Below are positions 42,939 to 52,899 of a stretch of DNA of 64,000 bases, piece by piece. Where the stretch lies: the NCBI GenBank assembly GCA_016211105.1, contig JACQSX010000005.1:36823-100822 (forward strand), read 5' to 3'. The position numbers and the translations under genes were made by a program. Position 1 is the first letter of the stretch; the number at the start of each line of letters is the position of its first letter. The notes beneath the pieces were generated by a model. The model did not search any database. It saw nothing but the letters and a program-made list of their open reading frames with translations, and was not told the origin of the DNA. The stretch comes from Acidobacteriota bacterium (lineage in GTDB: Bacteria > Acidobacteriota > UBA6911 > JACQSX01).

Positions 42939-44228
42939 TCATGCGGTCGCAAGCTTGGCTGCTTTCTGTACATGTTCTACCTCGACGTGACTGCCTTCCA
43001 GCCGTCCTAGGGTGTATCCAAAGCTGCAGAATACCAGCAGGCCCAAACCATAGACGGCTGCGACCATGGCAATCTCAGGAACCGAGGGGAGGTACCGCGC
43101 CTCTGCGTGCAGGGGGTCGAAACGCATCAGAGAAGGTAGCAGGATATTGACGCGCTCGGCCAGTACGCCTACGACTGCGAGCAGGGAAGCGGTCTGGATC
43201 GCCCACGCGGAGCGTTTAAATAAGCCCAACAGGAAAAACGGGGCCAGGATCCCTACCACCATGTCGAACCAGAAAAATTTCGAGAACCGGCCCCAAATAA
43301 TTTCCTGCATCACTCTTTGATGGCTCAGCCCTCCGGTGTAACTGACGGTCAAAAATTCGCTGAACAGGAAATAAATGAGTAACGGGAGAAGCAAGAAAAG
43401 ATAGCGGCCCAGGTTCTCAATCACCTCACGAGGGATGGGGAGCCCAAAGAAGCGGCGCGCCGCCCCGGCTCCTAGAATCACCACCCCGATGCCTGAAACT
43501 AGCGCCGAGGCAATGAACAAGGGGGCCAAGATGGCAGTGTTCCATCCCGGTTGTCCTTTAGCCAAGCCCAGGATCCATGCAGTGACCGAGTGGAGAGCCA
43601 GAGCCCCCGGGATGGAGATAAGCGACAGGCGCTGCAGCAAGCGCTCGTTCTTCTGGCGCGCCAATTCCGTCCTGGGGCCGGCGACCCAACTGAGAAGGCG
43701 TCCCATTTGAAAATGAGGGGGTAACTCCTGAAGCTCGGAACGTAAACTGGACCACAGCAACGCCACGCAAAGTGCTAAGTAAACAGTAATGACCGTTGCG
43801 TCCCAAAGCAGAGGGGATCGAAGATTGGCGTGAAGAAGCACAAAGAGCGCCCTTTCAGGGTGTCCCATATCTAAAAGGATGCAAATGGCAGCCATCACGA
43901 GAAAGCTCAGCGCCAGGATCTCAGCGATCAACGCCACTGGCTTTAACTTTCGAATGCGGCACGCATGAACCAATCCAGATACGGCGATTCCCCCTGCGCT
44001 TAACCCGACGCAGAAAATAAAGTTCACAATGTAAATTCCCCACGTTACCTGGCTGTTGAGTCCTGTCACGCCCAGGCCTTCTTCTAACTGTCGTTTGTAG
44101 AAAAAAAGACCGGTTGCGATCAGCAAGGCCAAAAGAAGAAATAGGACTGAGGGAAATTGCCGCGGTCGCGGCAAGGGTTGCTCCATGGAAAAAGGAACTA
44201 TTTTATACCAATTCTGCTGTTGCTTCAC
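42939..44228 (-). CDS. NrfD/PsrC-like quinone-interacting membrane subunit (unit 2)
   Basis: The protein has 429 residues and about ten helices with NrfD family features (GLGVTGLNSQVTWGIYIVNF, DMGHPERALFVLLHANLRSPLLWD). The GTG at 44228 has GGAGG 5 bases before it; a TTG at 44240 and an ATG at 44186 are less good. It is preceded by two very small membrane proteins and by a sigma54 promoter. No FeS or molybdopterin subunit is in this unit, so it either joins another complex in the window or works with the small proteins as a separate quinone-linked unit. Confidence 0.85.
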   Translation of the reverse strand: MKQQQNWYKIVPFSMEQPLPRPRQFPSVLFLLLALLIATGLFFYKRQLEEGLGVTGLNSQVTWGIYIVNFIFCVGLSAGGIAVSGLVHACRIRKLKPVALIAEILALSFLVMAAICILLDMGHPERALFVLLHANLRSPLLWDATVITVYLALCVALLWSSLRSELQELPPHFQMGRLLSWVAGPRTELARQKNERLLQRLSLISIPGALALHSVTAWILGLAKGQPGWNTAILAPLFIASALVSGIGVVILGAGAARRFFGLPIPREVIENLGRYLFLLLPLLIYFLFSEFLTVSYTGGLSHQRVMQEIIWGRFSKFFWFDMVVGILAPFFLLGLFKRSAWAIQTASLLAVVGVLAERVNILLPSLMRFDPLHAEARYLPSVPEIAMVAAVYGLGLLVFCSFGYTLGRLEGSHVEVEHVQKAAKLATA

Positions 44229-44271
44229 ACTTTCCTCCAAATTCTTACTGCGTCAAGTCTTCTCCTCGGTC

Positions 44272-44427
44272 CTAGCTGGAATACTGAACGTAGCCCCACA
44301 GGATGGCCCCTACCATGAACCCAAAGAGGAATACGCTGAGACCGACCAGTGTCCATATGACCCATTGAAACGTTCGATCTTCGGTCGGGTCTGAAAACGG
44401 CGCTAAGTTAATGGGTTGGCGTTTCAT
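44272..44427 (-). CDS. 51-residue single-helix membrane protein
   Basis: It starts MKRQPINLAPFSDPTEDRTF and has one helix (WVIWTLVGLSVFLFGFMVGAI). It overlaps the end of the 88-residue gene by 20 bases and lies 43 bases before the NrfD gene. It looks like an accessory subunit of a membrane complex; no family is recognised. Confidence 0.55.
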   Translation of the reverse strand: MKRQPINLAPFSDPTEDRTFQWVIWTLVGLSVFLFGFMVGAILWGYVQYSS

Positions 44428-44674
44428 GGGGCACCCCATAATGGCTCTGCCGCTGTTGAGCGTTCGGTTCTTCTTGCGCCGAGCCCAGCTCAATGCCGAG
44501 CAGGAAATAAGAACCCAGTCCAACTAAGACCGGTGGCAACATAACCAGCGCCATCTCCCACGCAATCTGCCAGTCAAGATATCCAAAGTGCCACCAGCTC
44601 AAGCCAATCGCAACGAAGTTGATAAGAAGCAGTATGCCGGTACCCCATAAAATGAACTTTTGAGCCTCTTTCAT
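44408..44674 (-). CDS. 88-residue two-helix membrane protein
   Basis: It starts MKEAQKFILWGTGILLLINF and has two helices (about 8-26 and 42-65). AAGGGGG lies 5 bases before the ATG at 44674. It is the first gene after the sigma54 site and is followed by the 51-residue and NrfD genes. It is probably an accessory subunit of the NrfD unit; no family is recognised. Confidence 0.6.
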   Translation of the reverse strand: MKEAQKFILWGTGILLLINFVAIGLSWWHFGYLDWQIAWEMALVMLPPVLVGLGSYFLLGIELGSAQEEPNAQQRQSHYGVPHETPTH

Positions 44675-44706
44675 TACAACCCCCTTTCTTTTCACGCTCT
44701 CCCTTT

Positions 44707-44722
44707 CGCAACCAGGGGGCCA
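44707..44722 (-). promoter_or_regulatory. Sigma54 promoter for NrfD unit 2
   Basis: The minus strand reads TGGCCCCCTGGTTGCG (TGG-N8-TTGC), 33 bases before the ATG of the 88-residue gene. Confidence 0.6.
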
Positions 44723-44795
44723 CTCTTTGTCATTTTTGTAAGTCGTTTTATATCAACATCTTATTTGAAGCTCTGAGGAGTTCTCGTCAGCACGT

Positions 44796-44814
44796 CCATT
44801 TCAAAATGAAATGG
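44796..44814. promoter_or_regulatory. Palindrome at enhancer distance from sigma54 site
   Basis: CCATTTCA-AAA-TGAAATGG, arms of 8 bases. Its centre is about 110 bases upstream of the predicted start, where NtrC-type activators usually bind. Confidence 0.4.
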
Positions 44815-45169
44815 GAGGAACCTGTAAAAAGAGAAAGTGCCCGTTAGAAGGGCGTCAGCAACGGCTTAGAAGGGAACCACAATGGGCGTTGCAAAATGCA
44901 AGACACTGTTTCAAAAAGAAATGAAGTCTCGGCAGAGGGTCTCAATTTGCCGCCGGCGGTCGTCTGAAAACGCAAGATATCTAAAGGAAAAATTTACGGA
45001 AATATTTACGCCCTTTGTCGTGACACATTCACAACCGGAAATTCAACTTGGCCAAGCGAAAAAGGATTTTGAGAATTCTTTTCCTATTTACAGAATGATA
45101 AACCTCCTGTTTGCATCATGTTTGGGGCTTCTAAATTCGGAATCACTTGTCGCAGTTTTCCCAACGCTG

Positions 45170-47845
45170 TCACCTCAGGTCGATGCCCCAAAGGTCGGAC
45201 TCCGAAATACTCACCGAGAAGTAAATGACTTGGTTGTCACGAGAGACGGCAACTGTATCAGGAAAGAAGGCCAACGGTTCCTGGCTGGCGGAGAAAAGTT
45301 TGCGGAGTCGTTTAGATTGGCTGTCGAGCAGATAAATGTCATTTTCGGCCCGGAACAAGAGTCGGCGGCTATCATTCAACCACTGGGGCCAGGTCCCAAA
45401 TTCAGACAGCTTGCTCAAGCTTCGCCTATCCAAAGAGTACGTGCCGATCCCATTGCCGGTGTCTGAAGGGCCGATCCAAACTCCGGCCAGCAAATGCTCG
45501 TCTGGAGACCATGAGGATATGATGAAAGGCGCACCGGAGTCACTTAGAGTCGGCAAGGTAACGGGAGTCTGCTCCTTCCACGGTTTGGGGACTTGTAGGA
45601 TGCATGATCTGTCGCCCATGGTTGCAGCCAGGCGAGAGCTGTCGGGAGACCACACGGGATGGATGACATCTCCTTCGGTCAGTCGTTGTAGGTCGCTGCC
45701 GTCCGGTCTGATGGTCCAAATTTCAAACGTCCCGCTGCGATTGGAGTAAAACGCGATATGCTTGCCGTCTGGGGACCATCGCGGGCCGCGATCCTTCTCG
45801 AGGTCGTCGGTCAACTGACGAAGATCTTTGCCGTCGGAGCGGACGACAAAAATGTCTTCCTGTCTCCCCCCTGACCAGAAAACTAGCCATTCGCCTTCCG
45901 GCGAAGGAGCAGGGCTGAGCGCAACTCTGGAACCATGAGTAATCGAGGCGGGCGAACCCAATACTTTCTCCCCTGTGGGGTCGAAAGCAACCTTCTGGAG
46001 GTTTGCCGTAACAGTCTGCTCTACGTATACCATGCGCCTTCCATCCCGGGAGGTGCTGACATGTTGCCGGAAAGCAGAGCCGCCGGTTGTTACCGGCTCT
46101 GGTTCTCCCGCGACCTTCCCCGACTTTTCATCAATCGGGACTCGCCACAGGTTCATGCTGCCGCCGCGGTCGCTGGAAAAATAAAGATGTCTTCCGTCTG
46201 GTCCCCATACCGGATTCCAGTCGACGGCAGGATCGTTGGTTACGGCAATTAGATCCGAGCCATCGGCTTTCATGGTCCAGATGTCTCGCTGGCCGCTGGG
46301 ATGATCCGGTCCCTCAATAGTCCAATAGGCAATGCGATAACCTTGGGGAGACCAATGAGGCTGAACCGCGTCCACCTTGGCGATTTGTCGTTTTTCACCG
46401 GTAGCGACATTTACGGCCCAGAGACGGCTGCCGCTGCCCCGGTTGTTGGGATTACTGGTTACTGATTCTGTCGCGAACAGAACTTGTTTGCTGTCTGCGG
46501 ACCAAACGGGATTGAAACCAAAGTCGGCAAGTCGCTTCACCGACTCGCCCGTAGCCCCCATTACAAAAATGCCGGCGCCCTCCCGCTCGGAGCGAAACAC
46601 GATATGCTCTCCATCGGGCGAGAAGGCCGGTTGCGTATCGTCGGCCGTCGAGTCCCTGGTCAGATTCATCGCGTTCTCGCCGCCGAACCGCAACAAGTAA
46701 ATATCCCAGTTGCCCGAGATCCTGCTGGCATAAGCCACCGACTTGCCGTCAGGCGCGAGGCTAGGAAACAGCTCCTCGCCTGGCTGGGTGGTTAGTTGTG
46801 TAAACGCAGCTTTCTTTAGTGACAACCGAACTTCGCTGGATTCCCGGTCGGTTCGTGGCAGCAGAACCCATAGGATTGCCGCCAGCAGGACAGCTCCCAA
46901 GGCAAGGGACACGGCGACACGGTAACGTGGCAACGCCCGGAATGCCGAAGGTGCAAACGTAGAGGAACTTCCTGACTCCGAATCGCGTCTCAATCGCGCC
47001 AGGTCCGTTTGTATCTCAGCGGCACTCTGGTAGCGCAACTTGCGGTCTTTTTCCAGCGCCTTATTGATAATATGTTCCAACTCGTCGGGCAATTCTGGAT
47101 TTAAACGTGTGAGCGGCGTTGGAATCTTGTGCAGGATGGCGTCGAAAACAGCGGGTGAGGTATTGCCCCTAAAAGGTAACGTCCCGGTGGCCATTTCGTA
47201 GAGCATGACACCGAAAGAAAAAAGATCGGTACGCGCATCTAGCTCTTCTCCCAGTGCTTGCTCGGGTGACATGTACTCGACTGTTCCCAGGGCCGTGCCT
47301 GGGCTGGTGAGAAGCTCTGTGGAGACCTGGACGGTTGGCAATGTAGATGCGTGTACATCGCGTGACGCCGGGTCCGGTGTCAGTTTGGCTAGACCAAAGT
47401 CCAGGATCTTGGCCTGACCACGTTGGGCGACAAAAATGTTCAGTGACTTGATGTCGCGATGTACGATACCTTTCGAATGTGCGGTCTGCAAAGCATCAGC
47501 GATCTGAATACCAAGGTCCAGCAATTTCTCAGTCTTGAGCGGCCTGCCGCCGATGCGCTGCCTGAGCGTGTTGCCCTCCAGTAACTCCATGACCAAAAAA
47601 GGTCGACCTTCGTATTCGTCAATATCGTAAATGGCGCAAATATTAGGATGGTTCAAAGCAGAGGCGGCCCGGGCTTCGCGCCGGAAGCGCTCCAGCAGAA
47701 GGAGATCTTCTGAGAATCCTTCCGGCAGAAACTTGAGCGCTACCCTCCGGCCCAGGCGAAGGTCTTCAGCTTTATAGACGACGCCCATGCCTCCGCTGCC
47801 AAGTTGCTCGAGGATGCGATAATGGGAAATTGTCTTACCAATCAT
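45170..47845 (-). CDS. Ser/Thr protein kinase with TolB/PD40 beta-propeller
   Basis: The protein has 891 residues. The cytoplasmic Hanks kinase domain (about 8-270) has [41 protein letters not shown] and [20 protein letters not shown] single membrane helix follows (about 310-333). The outer part is a WD40/PD40 propeller with repeated SPDG(K/R) blades ([42 protein letters not shown]). This architecture is very common in Acidobacteria. The propeller probably senses a periplasmic ligand or protein. The gene is monocistronic as far as can be seen. Confidence 0.92.
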   Translation of the reverse strand: MIGKTISHYRILEQLGSGGMGVVYKAEDLRLGRRVALKFLPEGFSEDLLLLERFRREARAASALNHPNICAIYDIDEYEGRPFLVMELLEGNTLRQRIGGRPLKTEKLLDLGIQIADALQTAHSKGIVHRDIKSLNIFVAQRGQAKILDFGLAKLTPDPASRDVHASTLPTVQVSTELLTSPGTALGTVEYMSPEQALGEELDARTDLFSFGVMLYEMATGTLPFRGNTSPAVFDAILHKIPTPLTRLNPELPDELEHIINKALEKDRKLRYQSAAEIQTDLARLRRDSESGSSSTFAPSAFRALPRYRVAVSLALGAVLLAAILWVLLPRTDRESSEVRLSLKKAAFTQLTTQPGEELFPSLAPDGKSVAYASRISGNWDIYLLRFGGENAMNLTRDSTADDTQPAFSPDGEHIVFRSEREGAGIFVMGATGESVKRLADFGFNPVWSADSKQVLFATESVTSNPNNRGSGSRLWAVNVATGEKRQIAKVDAVQPHWSPQGYRIAYWTIEGPDHPSGQRDIWTMKADGSDLIAVTNDPAVDWNPVWGPDGRHLYFSSDRGGSMNLWRVPIDEKSGKVAGEPEPVTTGGSAFRQHVSTSRDGRRMVYVEQTVTANLQKVAFDPTGEKVLGSPASITHGSRVALSPAPSPEGEWLVFWSGGRQEDIFVVRSDGKDLRQLTDDLEKDRGPRWSPDGKHIAFYSNRSGTFEIWTIRPDGSDLQRLTEGDVIHPVWSPDSSRLAATMGDRSCILQVPKPWKEQTPVTLPTLSDSGAPFIISSWSPDEHLLAGVWIGPSDTGNGIGTYSLDRRSLSKLSEFGTWPQWLNDSRRLLFRAENDIYLLDSQSKRLRKLFSASQEPLAFFPDTVAVSRDNQVIYFSVSISESDLWGIDLR

Positions 47846-47905
47846 TGCCAGTGCAACTGACCTCTGTCATTCAGAATTCGTCCTTTGACATCCGTCATTG
47901 CTTTG

Positions 47906-50605
47906 TCAGGGTCGCCGCCGCGCACGGGATGATCTCAGCTCAGGTGGCAGGTCGAATGCGGGAAAGACTTTGTCACTGTCACCTTCCGATTTTGCCGAGT
48001 AGCCCATGCCTCGCGCAGCGAACGCGCGCCAGATCACTCCAAAGTTGGCTCCCCAGTAAGTAGCTAAATCGGCCTGCAGCAGCGCATCACGTCCCTGCAG
48101 CATGTCAGGGTTGGTGAGCAGATTTAGCTGCTTTAGGCCGTCCATGACCAACTGTTCTGCCTTTGCTTTGCCAGACTCGTAGCCGTAGACGTCGATGAAC
48201 GTAGCCCTCAAGTTCCATAACGTCGTTGCCCAGATCTCTCCATCATCATGCACCTCACAGCCGCCGGGCCCGTTGCACAGGTCGCCATATGTGAGGGGGT
48301 TGCTGTGGAGGGCGTACCTTCTAACACCGGTGCTGGGGTTGCCGGTGACATATTCCATTATGACGGAGTCATTGTAAATGCTGGCAGCAAACCAGTCGCT
48401 CCAGCCCTCCCCCATCGCCCCGCTCTGGATGCCGTTGAGCACAGCCACAGTGTTGGGACCACCGACCAGTCGCTTGGAAAGGCCGTGGCCATACTCGTGG
48501 ATGATTAACTCACCATCAAAGGCCGCATCGGCATACCTTTTCGCTGGGCTGGCGCCGAATCCAGGCTCGTAGGGCCGTGTGAATATCCGCGGACTCTTCC
48601 CTTCAGGGCGGACGAAAATCTGACCTGGCAGTTGCCAGGCAACGGGGTTGGCGCTCAAATTACTGCTGTAAGAGTTGACGTTGGTACGCCCCCATTCACA
48701 AAGCTTGGAGGACAGAAACTGCCAGCCCCGGGTGTCCCATCGTGGCGCATCGAAATTCTGAGCCAGAATCGTCTCTTTGCCCCCTATTGTTGTTTTCTCT
48801 ATAGCTATGTCGTCTACAAACACTCCCCTATCAGTACCGCTGTCATCGCTGCTAAATTGGAAGGCAATCCACACCCGTGGCTCCCCCAGCAGGCTGCCCA
48901 ACTCCGGCAGGGCGGAGAAATCCAAGCTTCTCTCAATCCACCCCTTACTGTCGCCGCTGGCCTGCCACCCATCCCAGGAGAAGCCGTCTTTGGAGGCCAG
49001 CCAGTTGAGAACGTCCCCGCCCTTCTGCGACCGGATCCATCCCTTGAAGGTCATCCGGGCGGCAGTCGCGCCGCTGAGGCTGAAAGGACCATAAACCATG
49101 GACGAATCAAAGTTGTTGGGGTAATCGCTCGGTGGCTTGGGACAGATTTTCGCAGCGTCGGCGATGACAGGGTCACCACCTACACCTCCCCTGCCAAAGT
49201 TGTCCTCTTGGAAGTTGCCCGCCTCCTCGGTAAATCCCAGGTTGTAAAGGTAGTCATGAATGAAGTTGTTCACGTAAAAAAGATTGGTGATGGCGGCATC
49301 CAAGTCAGTATCCACATTGGTGCCATTGCTCCTCTCCCAGGCGTTTTGGAAAGAATAGTTGAAGCGCTGGTCCGTAGCACTGGGACGATAGTATCCTTCG
49401 TTTACCCGGTAGATGTTTGCAAGGTCAAGATCCGCATCCTTCTGCGCGATGACATTGTTTCCTGCCGTCTCCATCCCGGTGAGCCAGCCATTAGGCGAAG
49501 CAGGCGGATTGGGACCGAAGAATTTCAGCACCTGAGGTCCCTTATCCGGATGCTCTTCAAAGACCAGGCCTTCGGCTTGGGCACAGGCAGCGGAGTTGTG
49601 GCGAAACAGCAGTTGCCCACTGTTGGCGTCGATCATGATGAAGTAAGCGCCTCTGCCCGCGTCGATCTCCACCTGCCAGGCCAGCCGATGGCGATGACCC
49701 CACGGCATAGGGAAGATGACCAGTCTTGCTTCAATCGGATTCAGGGAAGGCGCTTGTGCGGGGGGATAAAAGGATAGGGGGAAGGGGGGATTGCGAGATG
49801 AAGGGTTGAAGGGCTGAAGCGTCGCAGCCCGGTCTGGACCGGTTGGACCCATAACAGCCTTGGGCTTGAACTCTTGCAGAGGCACTATGGTGCTGAGGGC
49901 GATTTGGGCGGCCTCTGCAGGCGACAGACTTGGTTCAGTGGCGATGTCAATTCCAGGATCGTACTCGCCACCGGCTGTCAGAATGCGTCCCTGCTTGTCG
50001 ATATTAAAACCTACGATTCCTTGGAAGACTTTAATGCCGCGGTAGTATTGCTGGTAAAGCAAGTGTGTCACGCCGTTGTGCATGTCGCTATATTTGTTGT
50101 CTACCTGCAGATTGACGATATCGGCGTCCGACAACTGCATCAGTTCGCGCCAGGCGCGCAAAAAGTCCACAGCGATCGTTTCAGGATCGCGGAGGCTGGG
50201 GGGAGTCAAGTAGCCTTGGTAGCGGAGTAGATAGGTGGGTGTGCCGTTGCGAGAGTTCCAAGAGGCGCGAACGTCGCCGCCAGCCCACCGGCTTAATTTA
50301 TCAAGAACGTTCCTCTGGCCAGATGACGGTTTGGCCAAGGCCACAGTGGGCATACTGTCCCGGATATCATAATTGTCAATCCAGGAGCGCCGGGCACCCA
50401 ATTGCGCCGTTGTGCTGGGACTTGGTACTGAGAATGTTTTGGTCCTTGCCGTCGCAATTATGCTGGCGCTAGCGGACCTTTTACGGGCGGGGGTGGTGGT
50501 CCCGACGGTCACCATTGCGGTAGCCGAAATAGGCAAAGTGAGAACAGGCTCTGAAGCGGCGACAGTGCCGAGGAAAAGTAAAATGATCCGGAGAGGCCGC
50601 GTCAT
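47906..50605 (-). CDS. Secreted M36 (fungalysin-like) metalloprotease
   Basis: The precursor has 899 residues from the ATG at 50605; a TTG at 50629 is possible. After the signal come a propeptide of the FTP/PepSY kind and the M36 catalytic domain. Zinc site HEYGHGLSKRL is followed by the third-ligand motif GAMGEGWSDWFA. An inserted beta-sandwich of about 150 residues (ATRMTFKGWIRSQKGGD, RSLDFSALPELGSLLGEPRV) lies before the zinc site, as in immune-inhibitor-A-like proteins. It is probably secreted to break down extracellular protein. Confidence 0.85.
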   Translation of the reverse strand: MTRPLRIILLFLGTVAASEPVLTLPISATAMVTVGTTTPARKRSASASIIATARTKTFSVPSPSTTAQLGARRSWIDNYDIRDSMPTVALAKPSSGQRNVLDKLSRWAGGDVRASWNSRNGTPTYLLRYQGYLTPPSLRDPETIAVDFLRAWRELMQLSDADIVNLQVDNKYSDMHNGVTHLLYQQYYRGIKVFQGIVGFNIDKQGRILTAGGEYDPGIDIATEPSLSPAEAAQIALSTIVPLQEFKPKAVMGPTGPDRAATLQPFNPSSRNPPFPLSFYPPAQAPSLNPIEARLVIFPMPWGHRHRLAWQVEIDAGRGAYFIMIDANSGQLLFRHNSAACAQAEGLVFEEHPDKGPQVLKFFGPNPPASPNGWLTGMETAGNNVIAQKDADLDLANIYRVNEGYYRPSATDQRFNYSFQNAWERSNGTNVDTDLDAAITNLFYVNNFIHDYLYNLGFTEEAGNFQEDNFGRGGVGGDPVIADAAKICPKPPSDYPNNFDSSMVYGPFSLSGATAARMTFKGWIRSQKGGDVLNWLASKDGFSWDGWQASGDSKGWIERSLDFSALPELGSLLGEPRVWIAFQFSSDDSGTDRGVFVDDIAIEKTTIGGKETILAQNFDAPRWDTRGWQFLSSKLCEWGRTNVNSYSSNLSANPVAWQLPGQIFVRPEGKSPRIFTRPYEPGFGASPAKRYADAAFDGELIIHEYGHGLSKRLVGGPNTVAVLNGIQSGAMGEGWSDWFAASIYNDSVIMEYVTGNPSTGVRRYALHSNPLTYGDLCNGPGGCEVHDDGEIWATTLWNLRATFIDVYGYESGKAKAEQLVMDGLKQLNLLTNPDMLQGRDALLQADLATYWGANFGVIWRAFAARGMGYSAKSEGDSDKVFPAFDLPPELRSSRARRRP

Positions 50606-50896
50606 GTTGATGTATTTCGCAATTGGCAATCCCTATATCAGTTATTGAGATCGAGATCAAGTTTAAATTCGAGGTCTGTTGACTTATATATAAATAATGG
50701 CTGGCTCATCTCAAATGCGCAAGGAATGAAGCTAGCGCGCCGCCGGGGGCGTCCGACTGTGCGAAATGGAAATCTCGAGAGATGATTCAAATTCTCCGCG
50801 CGCTCGTTGCCGCTCGCAGCTCGGATTTGAAAACGGAAGGAAATTCCCTTGCCAACGGCCCTCCAAGTTCCTATCCTGGACTGGGAGAGAAAGAAT
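50606..50896. other. Divergent region between M36 protease and DUF4412 gene
   Basis: No gene is seen. It holds a relaxed sigma54-like site toward the right at 50838-50853 and a weaker leftward one near 50618 (GGG instead of TGG at -24). Confidence 0.4.
50838..50853 (+). promoter_or_regulatory. Relaxed sigma54-like site before DUF4412 gene
   Basis: Reads AGGAAATTCCCTTGCC: GG-N10-GC spacing kept, -24 T replaced by A; 43 bases before the ATG at 50897. Confidence 0.35.
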
Positions 50897-51667
50897 ATGA
50901 AATCAAAACAGTATAGGATTGCGGCGACGGTCATTCTAGCCGCAGGCGTGTTCGGAACTACCGTTGTGTTTGGGGCCGCGATGCAAATATCGGCCCTGTT
51001 CAGTCAGGACATCGCTTTGCAAGAGACCACTACAACGACTGGCGCTCCCATGGGCGGTGGTGGACAAACGACTGGGACAAGCTATTTCGCAGGCAACGCG
51101 ATGAAACACACCGGTTCGGATGGACATGACTTTATCATCCGCTATGACCAGAACAAAACGATCAGCATTGATCACAAGAAGAAGACTTACAGCGAGATGA
51201 CCTTTGACGAGATGCAGCGCATGCTGGACCAGGCCCTCGGCGGCATGAAGATGGGCAAAGAGGAAATGGAGGCGATGCGACAAGTAATGGGTCAGACCAT
51301 GGGAGAGGTCAGTGTCGCCAAACTGGGTCCGGGTGAGACGGTTGCCGGCTATTCGACCGAGAAGTACCTTATCAAGATGCCACCAATGGAAATACAGGTT
51401 TGGGCAGCTCCAGGCCTCTCCATTCCCGCGGTGTACTATGACGCCATGAGGCTCGGCATCCCTCGTAACCCGATGTTTGACATGGGCAAAATGTACGAGG
51501 AGTTTAAGAAGGTCAATGGAATGGTGGTCAAGTCGGTTACCAGCATGAAGATGATGGGAATGAACATGACGACCACCACGGTGACTACATCGGTCGAGAA
51601 AGGCGCAATCCCGGCATCGACTTTCGAAGTTCCGACGGGCTACAAGGCAACGCCCGTGAAATTCTAA
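50897..51667 (+). CDS. Secreted DUF4412 protein
   Basis: This 256-residue precursor starts at the ATG at 50897, preceded by GGGAGAGAAAGAAT; the longer frame from 50849 lacks a signal peptide at its start. After the signal (IAATVILAAGVFGTTVVFGAA) comes a DUF4412-like domain: HDFIIRYDQNKTISIDHKKK, AGYSTEKYLIKMPPMEIQVW. It has two Met-rich stretches (LGGMKMGKEEMEAMRQVMG; MKMMGMNMTTTT), which could bind copper or other soft metals. The function is unknown. Its end overlaps the convergent cytochrome gene by 4 bases. Confidence 0.78.
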   Translation: MKSKQYRIAATVILAAGVFGTTVVFGAAMQISALFSQDIALQETTTTTGAPMGGGGQTTGTSYFAGNAMKHTGSDGHDFIIRYDQNKTISIDHKKKTYSEMTFDEMQRMLDQALGGMKMGKEEMEAMRQVMGQTMGEVSVAKLGPGETVAGYSTEKYLIKMPPMEIQVWAAPGLSIPAVYYDAMRLGIPRNPMFDMGKMYEEFKKVNGMVVKSVTSMKMMGMNMTTTTVTTSVEKGAIPASTFEVPTGYKATPVKF

Positions 51668-52866
51668 GGTGTGGCAGCTCTGGCCGGCTGCACGGATCGT
51701 AGATAGGCTTGAAGATCGGCCATCTCTGAGCCCTCAAAGCGAGGCCAAGCGATCTGGTTTTGCTGCATTTTCCCTTCCATCTCCATGGCGTGATTCCACA
51801 TCAGCGGAATCGCGCCCAGTGGAGAATCGGTCTGCACCGTCGCCAAGTCGGGCCCAAGGCGCTGCTGATTTTTTCCTGGCTGGCCATGGCAGGTGACGCA
51901 GCGCTTCTCTCGAAAGGCGATTGCCCCCTTCTGGGCGTCTCCCGGCTTGCCCACATAAGCCAGGGAATAGAGATAGGAAATCAAATGATTCATCTCTTCC
52001 CCGGAAAATGTTGGGAAGCGCAGACCTTGCCGGATCATCCGATCGTACATGCGAGGCAGGTGATTCCACATCTGGCCGGTGATTTGACTGACGCTGGCCT
52101 GGAACTGGGGGCCACTCAGATCGGGGGCCTGACTGCCGCGGCCTCCGGATGAAGAGTGACAGGACGCGCACCCCTTGGAATCAAACAGCCCCTCGCCCTG
52201 GCGAGGATCCCCCAGGCTGAACAACTGCCGACGTGGATTTCGATGCGCTTGGCGGATATAAGCGGCTAGGTCGACCATTTCGGTGCCCTGAAACGTCGGC
52301 GGTTCCACGTTCAAGCGCCGGAACATTTCCAGCATCCGGGCGCTGTGGTTCCACATGCTCTGAGCAAGAAAAACCGAAGTTGGAGGGCTTTGCATTTTCT
52401 CCAGCGGAGGACCCAGGGGGCGCTCTCCGCTGGAGTGACAATCGGCGCACCTTTTCTCTACCCAGAGCTGGCGTCCCACGCGGACATTACCTGGGGGGTC
52501 AAAGTAGTTAAGGAAATAGAGAAAGGAGATCAGGTCCAGCATTTCCTCGGGAGTAAATTGAGGCCGCTGGATCGCCATTTGCGCCATTTTCCGGCTCATG
52601 AAGGGGGAGTGATTCCACAGAATCCCGCCGATCTCGTAGACACTCTTATTGAATACCTTCAGGCCTAGGTCGGGGCCAATTCTGCCGCCTACGCCTCGGA
52701 CCGAATGGCACTCGATGCACCCTTTGGAAACGAAGAGCTGCCGACCGTGGACCGGATTTCCGCTCAACAACCCTTTTTCCACTCCTGACGCCAGCGCCGG
52801 GGACCAGAATGCGACAAGAAGCGTCGCGAGAGAACCCCCCCAAAATGCTGAACGGATCTTACACAT
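51664..52866 (-). CDS. Tetraheme cytochrome c made of four tandem class I-like domains
   Basis: The 400-residue precursor has a signal peptide ending near ALASG. Four repeats of about 95 residues each hold one CxxCH (CIECH, CADCH, CASCH, CVTCH), a GPDL or PPL segment, a WNH motif (LWNHSPFM, MWNHSARM, MWNHLPRM, MWNHAMEM) and a P-x-F-x-G/P-x-E-M end. The internal repeats show that it arose by domain duplication. It is the last gene of the Qrc/ACIII-like operon and probably takes electrons from that complex in the periplasm. Confidence 0.9.
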   Translation of the reverse strand: MCKIRSAFWGGSLATLLVAFWSPALASGVEKGLLSGNPVHGRQLFVSKGCIECHSVRGVGGRIGPDLGLKVFNKSVYEIGGILWNHSPFMSRKMAQMAIQRPQFTPEEMLDLISFLYFLNYFDPPGNVRVGRQLWVEKRCADCHSSGERPLGPPLEKMQSPPTSVFLAQSMWNHSARMLEMFRRLNVEPPTFQGTEMVDLAAYIRQAHRNPRRQLFSLGDPRQGEGLFDSKGCASCHSSSGGRGSQAPDLSGPQFQASVSQITGQMWNHLPRMYDRMIRQGLRFPTFSGEEMNHLISYLYSLAYVGKPGDAQKGAIAFREKRCVTCHGQPGKNQQRLGPDLATVQTDSPLGAIPLMWNHAMEMEGKMQQNQIAWPRFEGSEMADLQAYLRSVQPARAATP

Positions 52867-52899
52867 CGTTTGCTCTCCCTATTGTGATGTTCACGCGCG

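Larger units (their letters stand above)
44675..45169. other. Regulatory intergenic region upstream of NrfD unit 2
   Basis: These 495 bases hold no convincing gene. They include the sigma54 site at 44707-44722 and the palindrome at 44796-44814. The distal part is AT-rich compared with its neighbours. Confidence 0.45.

Noticed and set aside
44882..45466. Open frame of 194 codons on the plus strand before the kinase end
   Set aside because: More than half lies antisense to the kinase propeller and the rest has no family features or ribosome site.
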